6,986 nucleotides of DNA. It comes from an uncultured Lachnospiraceae bacterium (GTDB lineage Bacteria > Bacillota > Clostridia > Lachnospirales > Lachnospiraceae). Location: the NCBI GenBank assembly GCA_900539715.1, contig UQDA01000051.1, positions 1 through 6,986 on the forward strand, written 5' to 3'. The notes under the pieces were generated by a model. The model saw only the letters and a list, made by a program, of their open reading frames with translations, made no database searches and was not told the origin of the DNA. Both the position numbers and the translations under genes were made by a program. Numbering within the stretch: position 1 is the first letter of the stretch; each line of letters opens with the position of its first letter. This document shows positions 1-5,904 of the stretch, in pieces.

Positions 1-1522
1 CAGCATTGTTAGCTTCATTCTTTGCGGCTCCCATGCTCTTCATTGTCGGGAACAGCAGAACGTCCCTGATCGCAGGAGAATTCGTCAGCAGCATTACCAT
101 ACGGTCAATACCAAAACCAATACCGCCCGTCGGAGGCATACCGATCTCCAGCGCATTCATGAAATCCTCGTCCGTTGTGTTCGCTTCTTCATCGCCCTGA
201 GAAAGAAGCTCCTCCTGAGCCTTGAAGCGCGCACGCTGGTCGATAGGATCGTTTAATTCGGAGTAAGCGTTCGCCATCTCCCAGCCGTTCATGAACAGCT
301 CGAAACGCTCTACATAATCAGGATTCTCAGGCTTTCTCTTTGTCAGAGGGGAAATCTCTACCGGATGATCCATGACAAAGGTAGGCTGTATCATATGAGG
401 CTCCGCATACTCTTCAAAGAACAGGCTCAGGATATCGCCCTTCTTATGGCGCTCCTCGAACTCGATATGATGTTCTTTTGCGATGGCCTTTGCCTCTTCA
501 TCGGAGTGGATTTCATTGAAGTCCACGCCTGCATATTTTTTAACCGCATCCAGCATCGTAATGCGCTCAAACGGCTTACCCAGATCTATTGTATGCTCGC
601 CATATGTGATCTCTGTTGTGCCGAGCACCTCCTGAGCCACAAAACGATACAGATTCTCAGACAGATCCATCATGCCGTGATAATCTGTATATGCCTGATA
701 AAGCTCCATCAAAGTAAATTCAGGGTTATGTCTTGTATCCACGCCTTCGTTACGGAAAACGCGCCCGATCTCATAAACGCGCTCCATGCCGCCTACAATA
801 AGGCGCTTCAGATAAAGCTCCAGGGAAATGCGGAGCTTCACATCCTCATCCAGCGCATTGTAATGAGTCTCGAACGGACGTGCAGCGGCACCACCTGCAT
901 TTGCGACAAGCATCGGCGTTTCCACTTCCATAAAGCCCTCTCCGTCCAGATAACGACGAACAGCGCTGATGATACGGGAACGCTTGATAAACGTATCCTT
1001 TACATCCTGATTCATGATAAGATCAACATAACGCTGACGATAACGCAGATCCGTATTGGTCAGACCATGATATTTCTCCGGGAGCACCTGCAGGCTCTTG
1101 GAAAGCAGAACGACCTCAGCCGCATGAACGGATATCTCTCCTGTCTTTGTCGTGAACACCTCACCCTTTACGCCGACGATATCACCTACATCATATTTCT
1201 TAAAATCAGCATAGGGCTCTTCGCCGATGCTGTCTCTTGCCACATAAACCTGGATGCTGCCCTTTAAGTCCTGAATGTTGCAGAAGGAGGCCTTCCCCAT
1301 CACGCGCTTAAACATGATTCTGCCCGCGATGCTGACGGTCTGTCCCTCCAGCTCCTCAAACTTCTCGCGCACATCTGCACTGTGCGCGGTCACATCATAT
1401 TTTACATGTACAAAAGGGTCTTTGCCTGCCTCCTGCAAAGCCGCCAGCTTTTCCCTTCTTACCTTTAAAATCTGATTTAATTCCTGCTGATCGTTTGTGT
1501 TCTTGTTCTGTGCGTCTGCCAC
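1..1522 (-). CDS. lysS: Lysine--tRNA ligase, class II (3' end cut by window edge)
   Basis: Charges tRNA-Lys with lysine in the cytoplasm, via lysyl-adenylate. Reading from GTG at 1522 gives 507 residues with no stop before the edge. The N-terminal OB-fold anticodon-binding domain spans about residues 60-145. The class II catalytic core follows: motif 1 around 190-204, motif 2 with FRNEG (256-260) and RHNPEFT (264-270), and motif 3 GIGFGIDRMVMLL (467-479). The usual LysRS end, FPTMK (491-495), is followed by at least 12 more in-frame residues (SMGAAKNEANNA), so the protein is probably longer than the usual roughly 500 residues. The GTG start is chosen because AAAGGAG lies 8 nt upstream and no in-frame ATG precedes it near the site. 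It lies 91 nt downstream of greA with no convincing terminator between, so the two are probably co-transcribed. Identity is certain; the C-terminus is not visible. Confidence 0.97.
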   Translation of the reverse strand, partial: MADAQNKNTNDQQELNQILKVRREKLAALQEAGKDPFVHVKYDVTAHSADVREKFEELEGQTVSIAGRIMFKRVMGKASFCNIQDLKGSIQVYVARDSIGEEPYADFKKYDVGDIVGVKGEVFTTKTGEISVHAAEVVLLSKSLQVLPEKYHGLTNTDLRYRQRYVDLIMNQDVKDTFIKRSRIISAVRRYLDGEGFMEVETPMLVANAGGAAARPFETHYNALDEDVKLRISLELYLKRLIVGGMERVYEIGRVFRNEGVDTRHNPEFTLMELYQAYTDYHGMMDLSENLYRFVAQEVLGTTEITYGEHTIDLGKPFERITMLDAVKKYAGVDFNEIHSDEEAKAIAKEHHIEFEERHKKGDILSLFFEEYAEPHMIQPTFVMDHPVEISPLTKRKPENPDYVERFELFMNGWEMANAYSELNDPIDQRARFKAQEELLSQGDEEANTTDEDFMNALEIGMPPTGGIGFGIDRMVMLLTNSPAIRDVLLFPTMKSMGAAKNEANNA

Positions 1523-1613
1523 TTTCTTCGCTCCTTTTCCTCTGCCTCGCTTCCTGCTTCCAGCCGGACTTCTGCCCGCCTGAAAATACCGCTCTCCGCT
1601 CCCCGGCTCTTCC
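1523..1613 (-). other. greA-lysS intergenic spacer, purine-rich
   Basis: These 91 nt show no promoter, open gene or good terminator. The lysS-proximal half on the sense strand is almost all purine, with about 40 nt lacking T before the GTG, and contains several GGAAG or AGGAG-like words. The only complementarity noted is AGCCGG with CCGGCT over a large loop and no U tract, so read-through from greA to lysS is expected. Confidence 0.6.
1531..1537 (-). promoter_or_regulatory. Ribosome binding site of lysS (decides GTG start)
   Basis: AAAGGAG on the minus strand lies 8 nt before the GTG at 1522. It supports GTG as the true start, since no nearby ATG would give the conserved N-terminus. Confidence 0.8.
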
Positions 1614-2093
1614 TTAATTGGACCGCTCTATCTCCAGTACCTTGTATCTTATCTCGCCGTCCTGTGTCTCAACCTCTACAATATCGCCTATCCTTGCGCC
1701 CATCAGAGCCTTACCTACGGGTGACTCGTTGGAAATCTTACCCTTTAAGCTGTTTGCCTCAGTAGAACCAACAATTTTATAGTCCAGCTCTTCATCATAT
1801 TCCAAATCTAAAATCTTTACCTTACATCCGATATTGATCCGGTCTAAATCCACCTCGTCCTCTACAACGACCTCGGCGTTTTTCAGGATTTTCTCCAATT
1901 CCTCGATTCTCGCCTCGATGTCACGCTGCTCGTCTTTTGCTGCATCGTACTCTGCGTTCTCGGAAAGGTCGCCCTGCTCTCTCGCCTCTTTAATCTTCTG
2001 CGCCACTTCCTGACGCTTCACAACTTTCAGGTTGTGCAGTTCATCTTCATATTTACGAAGTCCCTCATAGGTAAGGATGTTTTTCTTTTCCAT
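1614..2093 (-). CDS. greA: Transcription elongation factor GreA
   Basis: Binds the secondary channel of RNA polymerase and stimulates cleavage of backtracked transcripts, rescuing stalled elongation complexes. The 159 residues match the usual family length of about 158. Residues 1-80 form the N-terminal coiled coil, whose tip carries GDLSENAEYDAAKDEQ (41-56) with the acidic pair D42 and E45, corresponding to the Mg-coordinating tip residues of E. coli GreA. The C-terminal FKBP-like RNA polymerase-binding domain spans about 83-159 and contains ISNESPVGKALMGARIGD (120-137). The start ATG has AAGAGGG 6 nt upstream. A consensus promoter at 2181-2209 and a hairpin-bearing leader precede it, so it can be expressed independently of the upstream genes, together with lysS. 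Confidence 0.97.
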   Translation of the reverse strand: MEKKNILTYEGLRKYEDELHNLKVVKRQEVAQKIKEAREQGDLSENAEYDAAKDEQRDIEARIEELEKILKNAEVVVEDEVDLDRINIGCKVKILDLEYDEELDYKIVGSTEANSLKGKISNESPVGKALMGARIGDIVEVETQDGEIRYKVLEIERSN

Positions 2094-2110
2094 GGTCTGC
2101 CCTCTTAACT

Positions 2111-2156
2111 TCTAATAATAAAATCTCAGGCGCAGGCTCGTTTCACCTGCGCCCTG
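2111..2156 (-). terminator. Hairpin plus U-rich tail in the greA leader
   Basis: On the minus strand CAGGGCGCAGG (2156-2146) pairs with CCTGCGCCTG (2136-2127). This makes about 10 bp with one bulged G and a 9-nt loop, followed by AGATTTTATTATT. It looks like a modest intrinsic terminator, with the U tract beginning 3 nt after the stem. It lies downstream of the consensus promoter at 2181-2209 and only 33 nt before the greA ATG. It may therefore be a leader attenuator or RNA structure as well as a partial terminator for the upstream genes. Confidence 0.6.
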
Positions 2157-2171
2157 TCTGTTTTTTACCGA

Positions 2172-2885
2172 TCAAATCGCATTATACCTTGCTTTGAAAG
2201 CAGTGTCAAGGTAATTGCAGACGGATATATAGGAAATATCCGTTCTTTTTTCGACAATGAGCCGCTTTTTAGCCGGGTCGGACGTCATATCAAGATACAG
2301 GCATCCAAACGCCATACTCCGTACTGGAGGACGGGCATTTTTGCGCAGCTCCACCACCGTCGTCCGCCTCCCGTCCGTTTCCGGGATTTCAGACAAAAAG
2401 CTTATCAAAAGCCCGCTGTCTTCATATATCCGCTGCGCCAGCTCTTCCATATAAAAAGTGTCCTCTTTACCGATCAGATACAGACCGTTTAACTGCCCGA
2501 ACGCTTCCTCTACAAAATCCTCCTGCCAACGCTGCCCTTCCTCCCCTGACAATATGACGAGATTTTCCCGAAAAGGCTGCTGCCTCCATATATATGCCGC
2601 CAATAGGGCATCCGGCACGGGCTGTCTGAAATCCTTCCAGACGCCGTCTAACTCCGGCGCGGTCCAAAGCTGCATCGAAGCTTCGCCTTCTATCTGGGCC
2701 TTCAGCCTCTCTGCTTCCTTTCTCCCCGCAAAGGCTCTGATGCCGCCTTTTCCTTTTAAAAAAGAGGGTGGAATCCGATAAAGCTCCACCCTTCTTTCCT
2801 GCCAGACAACATGCTCTGCAAAAATCCTTTGCCGCCTGTCCTTGTATTCTCTTTCATCCGTCATGAAATAAGCGATGTCTCTCAT
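2172..2885 (-). CDS. Conserved-looking protein of unknown function, dusB-greA interval
   Basis: I do not recognise a characterised family. The 237 residues have no signal peptide or membrane segment, so the protein is probably cytoplasmic. The N-terminal third is charged (Arg, Glu, Lys rich). From about residue 108 the pattern alternates strands and helices: LVILS (109-113), a helix to about 131, LYLIG (135-139), a helix to about 156, LLISFLSE (159-166), TVVELRK (176-182) and CLYLDM (195-200). This suggests an alpha/beta fold with no recognisable active-site motif. The start is uncertain: ATG 2885 has AGAGGG about 20 nt away, which is too far, and ATG 2864 (residue 8) has only a weak GAGAGA. 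It begins 29 nt after dusB, so is probably in the same operon, and its last codons contain the greA promoter. Coding is supported by uninterrupted frame and position; function is unknown. Confidence 0.8.
   Translation of the reverse strand: MRDIAYFMTDEREYKDRRQRIFAEHVVWQERRVELYRIPPSFLKGKGGIRAFAGRKEAERLKAQIEGEASMQLWTAPELDGVWKDFRQPVPDALLAAYIWRQQPFRENLVILSGEEGQRWQEDFVEEAFGQLNGLYLIGKEDTFYMEELAQRIYEDSGLLISFLSEIPETDGRRTTVVELRKNARPPVRSMAFGCLYLDMTSDPAKKRLIVEKRTDISYISVCNYLDTAFKARYNAI
2181..2209 (-). promoter_or_regulatory. Consensus sigma-70/sigma-A promoter for greA-lysS
   Basis: TTGACA (2209-2204), a spacer of exactly 17 nt and TATAAT (2186-2181) match the housekeeping consensus at all 12 hexamer positions. 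The promoter lies within the last codons of the upstream unknown gene. Transcription should begin near 2172-2177, at that gene's stop codon, giving a greA leader of about 80 nt. It is the only such match I saw in the window. Confidence 0.88.
2190..2202. promoter_or_regulatory. Palindrome in the promoter spacer, possible operator
   Basis: On the minus strand TGCTTT-C-AAAGCA is a perfect 6-bp inverted repeat around one central base, sitting entirely between the -35 and -10 boxes. A flanking pair, CCTTG and CAAGG, adds a looser outer repeat. Such a position suits a repressor site, but the sequence also encodes the C-terminus of the upstream protein and could be chance. Confidence 0.3.
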
Positions 2886-2907
2886 GGAATCAGTCTATGC
2901 GGATTCC
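2886..2907 (-). repeat. Small inverted repeat abutting the start of the unknown gene
   Basis: GGAATC (2907-2902) and GATTCC (2891-2886) on the minus strand can form a 6-bp stem with a 10-nt loop ending exactly at ATG 2885. The stem takes in part of the only purine-rich SD-like stretch, so it could affect initiation. It is short and may be chance. Confidence 0.3.
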
Positions 2908-2914
2908 CTCTTTT

Positions 2915-3904
2915 TCATTCCTTCGAGAGCTCCGGCTCTTCCAAAAGCAGATGGTGCATCCCCTCAAGCAGTCCCTCCATCGTTTCCATATGGTTTATCT
3001 GCCTGCGGAGCGCCGCAGCATGTGGGAGCCCGGTCGTATACCACGCAAGATGCTTACGCATCTCGCGGACAGTAATATATTCTCCCTTATACTCTGCCGC
3101 AAGATGTGCATGACGCGCTATCATATCGTAAAGCTCCTGTCTCGTCGGACGCAGCGGAATTTCCCTGCCTTCCAGCGCCGCCGTAACTTCCCGGAATATC
3201 CACGGATTTCCCTGCGCGCCTCTGCCTATCATCACGCCATCACAGCCCGTTTTTTCCAAAAGACGCAACGCGCTGTCCGCATCCGTCACATCTCCGTTTC
3301 CAATCACCGGTATTTTTACCGCCGCCTTTACCTGTGCGATGATGTCCCAGTCCGCCTGTCCGGAATAATACTGTTCTCTCGTGCGCCCGTGGACTGCAAC
3401 CGCCGCCGCCCCCGACTCCTGCAGGATATGTGCCATCTCCACCGCATTCACATGTCCGTCGTCAAATCCTTTTCGTATCTTGACTGTCAGCGGCTTTTTT
3501 ATTGCCTTAGCTGTCTTCTCCACAATACGCCCCGCCAAAAGCGGGTCTTTCATCAGCGCACTGCCCTCTCCGTTGTTCACAACCTTTGGCACCGGGCATC
3601 CCATATTCAGGTCAAGCACAGCAAAAGGCCGTTCTTCAATACGCTTTGCCATTTCGCTGACGATGTCCGGATCAGAGCCAAAAAGCTGAAGAGATACCGC
3701 TCCTTCTCCAGGATGTATCTGTAAAAGCTCTTCGGTATTTTTATTTCCATATAAAATCGCTTTAGCGCTCACCATCTCCGAGCATACAAGCCCTGCTCCC
3801 TGCTCATGGCATAAGAGACGGAATGCAATATCGCTCACCCCTGCCATCGGCGCAAGTACAACATTATTGGAAAGCTCTACGTTCCCTATCGTAAGCTTTT
3901 TCAT
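2915..3904 (-). CDS. dusB: tRNA dihydrouridine synthase, DusB family
   Basis: FMN-dependent enzyme that reduces uridine to dihydrouridine in the D-loop of tRNAs, using NADPH. The 329 residues match the family. The TIM-barrel catalytic domain (about 1-240) shows VLAPMAGVSD (16-25), SEMVSA (42-47), LNMGCPVPK (99-107) with catalytic Cys103, VKIRKGFDDG (141-150), VAVHGRTREQYYSGQADW (169-186), IPVIGNGDV (198-206) and CDGVMIGRGAQGNPWIF (221-237). A helical tRNA-binding domain follows. I chose ATG 3904 because TAAGGAG lies just upstream and MKKLTIGNVEL is a typical N-terminus; an in-frame GTG at 3919 would add five residues. It lies 21 nt after coaX and 29 nt before the unknown gene, consistent with one operon. 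A dusB next to lysS is also seen in Bacillus; here greA and the unknown gene lie between them. Confidence 0.96.
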   Translation of the reverse strand: MKKLTIGNVELSNNVVLAPMAGVSDIAFRLLCHEQGAGLVCSEMVSAKAILYGNKNTEELLQIHPGEGAVSLQLFGSDPDIVSEMAKRIEERPFAVLDLNMGCPVPKVVNNGEGSALMKDPLLAGRIVEKTAKAIKKPLTVKIRKGFDDGHVNAVEMAHILQESGAAAVAVHGRTREQYYSGQADWDIIAQVKAAVKIPVIGNGDVTDADSALRLLEKTGCDGVMIGRGAQGNPWIFREVTAALEGREIPLRPTRQELYDMIARHAHLAAEYKGEYITVREMRKHLAWYTTGLPHAAALRRQINHMETMEGLLEGMHHLLLEEPELSKE

Positions 3905-3908
3905 CTCA

Positions 3909-3914
3909 CTCCTT
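3909..3914 (-). promoter_or_regulatory. Ribosome binding site of dusB (decides start)
   Basis: AAGGAG on the minus strand ends 4 nt before ATG 3904. The spacing is slightly short, but it favours this ATG over the in-frame GTG at 3919, which would place the motif inside the coding region. Confidence 0.65.
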
Positions 3915-3925
3915 ACCACAGTACG

Positions 3926-4699
3926 TTACCTGCTGCTGTTTTTTTCATATAAAATACGAAGTCCATCCAGCGTGAGCGCGCTGTCGTAAATATCTATCAC
4001 ATCTGTCTCGTCAGAAATTATCCTGCCGAGTCCGCCGGTCGCCACTACCTTCATCTCTGTCAGCCCGGTTTCTTTTTTTACCTGATTCACGATATATTCG
4101 GTCTGCCCTATCTGCCCGTAAACAAGCCCTGCCTGCATGCTTGTTATCGTCTCTCTTGCCAGTATAGAATCCGGCTTCTTAATCTCCACCTCGGGCAGCC
4201 GCGCCGTATCTTCCCACAGCGCTTTTGCCGAAATACGGATTCCCGGAGCAGTGATTCCAACGCCGAAGCAGCCATCCTCCGTCACCAGGTCATAAGTCGT
4301 CGCCGTACCGAAATCCAGCACGAGCACCGGACCGCCATATTTTTCATATGCAGCCACCACGTCCACGATACGGTCAGGACCTATCTCCTTCGGATTTTCA
4401 GACGTTATCCTTATCCCGGTCTTGATACCGCTCCCGACGATAAGCGGATCGGTTTTTAAATAACGCTTCACGGCTCCGGTCAGGGCATGCATTACCTTCG
4501 GCACCACGCTCGCGATGATAGCGCCTCCGAGCTTCTCCGGCTCGATACCGTTGCTGTGCAGCATCGCCATAATATCAATACCGTATTCATCCGACGTACG
4601 TTCCATATTCGATGACATGCGGAACGTTGTGATAAGCTCCTCTCCCCGATACACTCCAAATGTGATATTTGTATTCCCTACATCAATTACAAGAATCAT
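3926..4699 (-). CDS. coaX: Type III pantothenate kinase
   Basis: Phosphorylates pantothenate to 4'-phosphopantothenate, the first step of CoA synthesis, in the cytoplasm. Type III kinases of the ASKHA fold need a monovalent cation and are not feedback-inhibited by CoA. From ATG 4699 the product is 257 residues, the usual length. It shows the N-terminal phosphate motif IDVGNTN (5-11), IGPDR (106-110) with catalytic Asp109, LDFGTATTYD (128-137) of the adenosine and cation site with Asp129, GITAPGI (148-154) and QAGLVYGQIG (189-198). The ATG at 4699 gives the classical MILVIDVGNTN start behind AGAGG; an in-frame ATG at 4717 adds six residues but has only a distant AGGA. The gene sits 31 nt after the DUF6145-like gene and 21 nt before dusB, suggesting co-transcription. 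Confidence 0.96.
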   Translation of the reverse strand: MILVIDVGNTNITFGVYRGEELITTFRMSSNMERTSDEYGIDIMAMLHSNGIEPEKLGGAIIASVVPKVMHALTGAVKRYLKTDPLIVGSGIKTGIRITSENPKEIGPDRIVDVVAAYEKYGGPVLVLDFGTATTYDLVTEDGCFGVGITAPGIRISAKALWEDTARLPEVEIKKPDSILARETITSMQAGLVYGQIGQTEYIVNQVKKETGLTEMKVVATGGLGRIISDETDVIDIYDSALTLDGLRILYEKNSSR

Positions 4700-4730
4700 A
4701 TTTCCTCTTTCTGCCATAAAAGGCGGTATC

Positions 4731-5102
4731 CTATTCTTCCTCCAAAAGCGCTGACATATCCTCTCCCATGATAAATATCCTGTAATACAGAGTCAGCGAT
4801 TCCAGCAGTTCCTGACGGTTTCTTTTTATCTCCGCTATCAGAAGACCGCTGGAAATTTCATCGTATAAAATATCATCGTCTGCCGCATCCGTTTCAAATG
4901 CCAGCGTTCCGTCCGGCTCAAACACGATCGAGAAAACTCCCCCGACCTCCCTTGTGAACAACACGCATATGATATGCAGCTCGTCCTGAACGGACTGCGG
5001 GATATTTTTGAATCTTTCATTAAAATAATATTTCTGCTCATAGGCATTTGCCGCACAGAGCACTATCTTTTCTCCCTGATTGGATGTTTCAGACATAACC
5101 AT
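4731..5102 (-). CDS. Small uncharacterised protein, DUF6145-like
   Basis: A 123-residue acidic protein with no signal peptide or membrane segment. I associate its core (KIVLCAANAYEQKYYFNERF, 12-31, then LHIICVLFTREVGGVFSI, 42-59) with DUF6145, a family I recall from Lachnospiraceae; this is from memory and needs a profile search. The C-terminal half contains a DDDILYDEI acidic stretch (75-83) and a helix-rich tail with LLIAEIKRNRQELLESLTLYY (86-106). No catalytic motif is evident. ATG 5102 overlaps the end of birA by 14 nt; ATG 5096 (residue 3) overlaps by 8 nt. Both are served by AGAGGA lying inside birA, so translation is probably coupled to birA. coaX follows after 31 nt. Function is unknown; the position between a biotin-ligase and a CoA-synthesis gene is the only clue. 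Confidence 0.82.
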   Translation of the reverse strand: MVMSETSNQGEKIVLCAANAYEQKYYFNERFKNIPQSVQDELHIICVLFTREVGGVFSIVFEPDGTLAFETDAADDDILYDEISSGLLIAEIKRNRQELLESLTLYYRIFIMGEDMSALLEEE

Positions 5103-5901
5103 ATATTCCTCTCACTGATACTTCTCCGGCAAAAACCGCTTCAACAGCGCCGTTCTCACGGCGCACGAGCAGCTCTCCGGTCTTTTGGATACCGATTGCG
5201 GTACCCTTCCAGGCCCCGCCCGGGTCAAGCACCTCCACCTGCCTGCCGCAGTTTGCCAGAAGCGCTTCATATTCTTTTTGAATCCCGCTCAGATCCCCTG
5301 TTTCCGTAAAAAGCTTATAATATTGCCAAAACCGCTTTAAAATATGTGACAGCAGCTCTTCCCGGTCAACGCGTCTTCCGGTCTCCAGAAAAAGGGAAGT
5401 CGCCCGTTCGGAAAGCTCTTCGTCAAAGCTCTCCCCGTTCACATTGACGCCCGTCCCTACGACCACAAGATAACCGCGTCCGGCTTTTTCCCCGGATGCT
5501 CCCGCTTCAAAATACATTTCTGTCAGGATGCCGCACACCTTTTTCCCGCCGATGACCACGTCATTCGGCCATTTTATCTGTGCCTCCTGCCCCAGGCTGC
5601 AGATGCTCTGAGCCACTGCAAGCGCCATAGGCAGCGTCAGCATATGCGCCTTTTCGCAGTCTGCCTCCGGCCTTAACAACACGCTGAAATAAAGATTGCT
5701 GCCCGGGGGCGAAACCCAGCTGCGCCCTCTCCTGCCCCTTCCTGCGGTCTGTTGCTCAGCGGATATCACAAGCCCTTCCTCCGCACCGTCCTGTGCCGCC
5801 TGCCGTATGAGCGTATTTGTAGAATCCACTGTTTCCCGGCAATCCACTCTTAAAAAGGAACAGTCCTCAAGCATACCCTGCAGACGTTTTTTATCCAGCA
5901 T
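5089..5901 (-). CDS. birA: Biotin--[acetyl-CoA carboxylase] ligase, monofunctional
   Basis: Activates biotin with ATP to biotinyl-5'-AMP and attaches it to the acceptor lysine of biotin carboxyl carrier proteins. The 270 residues begin almost directly with the catalytic domain, with STNT (27-30) near the start. Key motifs are the adenylate-binding loop GRGRRGRSW (54-62), KWPNDV (110-115) with the conserved Lys110, KVCGILTE (121-128) and VGTGVNVN (148-155). A C-terminal SH3-like domain spans about 218-270. There is no N-terminal winged-helix domain, so this is a group I ligase that should not bind DNA like E. coli BirA. ATG 5901 lies 3 nt after the argF stop, with AGAGG inside the last argF codons 8 nt upstream, implying translational coupling. 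Its 3' end overlaps the next gene. Confidence 0.95.
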   Translation of the reverse strand: MLDKKRLQGMLEDCSFLRVDCRETVDSTNTLIRQAAQDGAEEGLVISAEQQTAGRGRRGRSWVSPPGSNLYFSVLLRPEADCEKAHMLTLPMALAVAQSICSLGQEAQIKWPNDVVIGGKKVCGILTEMYFEAGASGEKAGRGYLVVVGTGVNVNGESFDEELSERATSLFLETGRRVDREELLSHILKRFWQYYKLFTETGDLSGIQKEYEALLANCGRQVEVLDPGGAWKGTAIGIQKTGELLVRRENGAVEAVFAGEVSVRGIYGYV

Positions 5902-5904
5902 GGT

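Noticed and set aside
365..1267. 300-codon open frame on the plus strand
   Set aside because: It lies wholly antisense to lysS, whose product is certain. The translation is Cys/His/Ile-rich with no family resemblance; it is a shadow of lysS codon bias.
2129..2166. Plus-strand terminator using the same hairpin and the T run at 2161-2166
   Set aside because: The T run starts several bases after the stem and there is no plus-strand gene to terminate.
2897..3724. 275-codon open frame on the plus strand
   Set aside because: Antisense to dusB; Arg/His/Ser-rich translation with no recognisable motif and no credible start region.
3905..3919. GTG start for dusB five codons upstream
   Set aside because: It would put the AAGGAG motif inside the gene, and ATG 3904 gives the typical DusB N-terminus.
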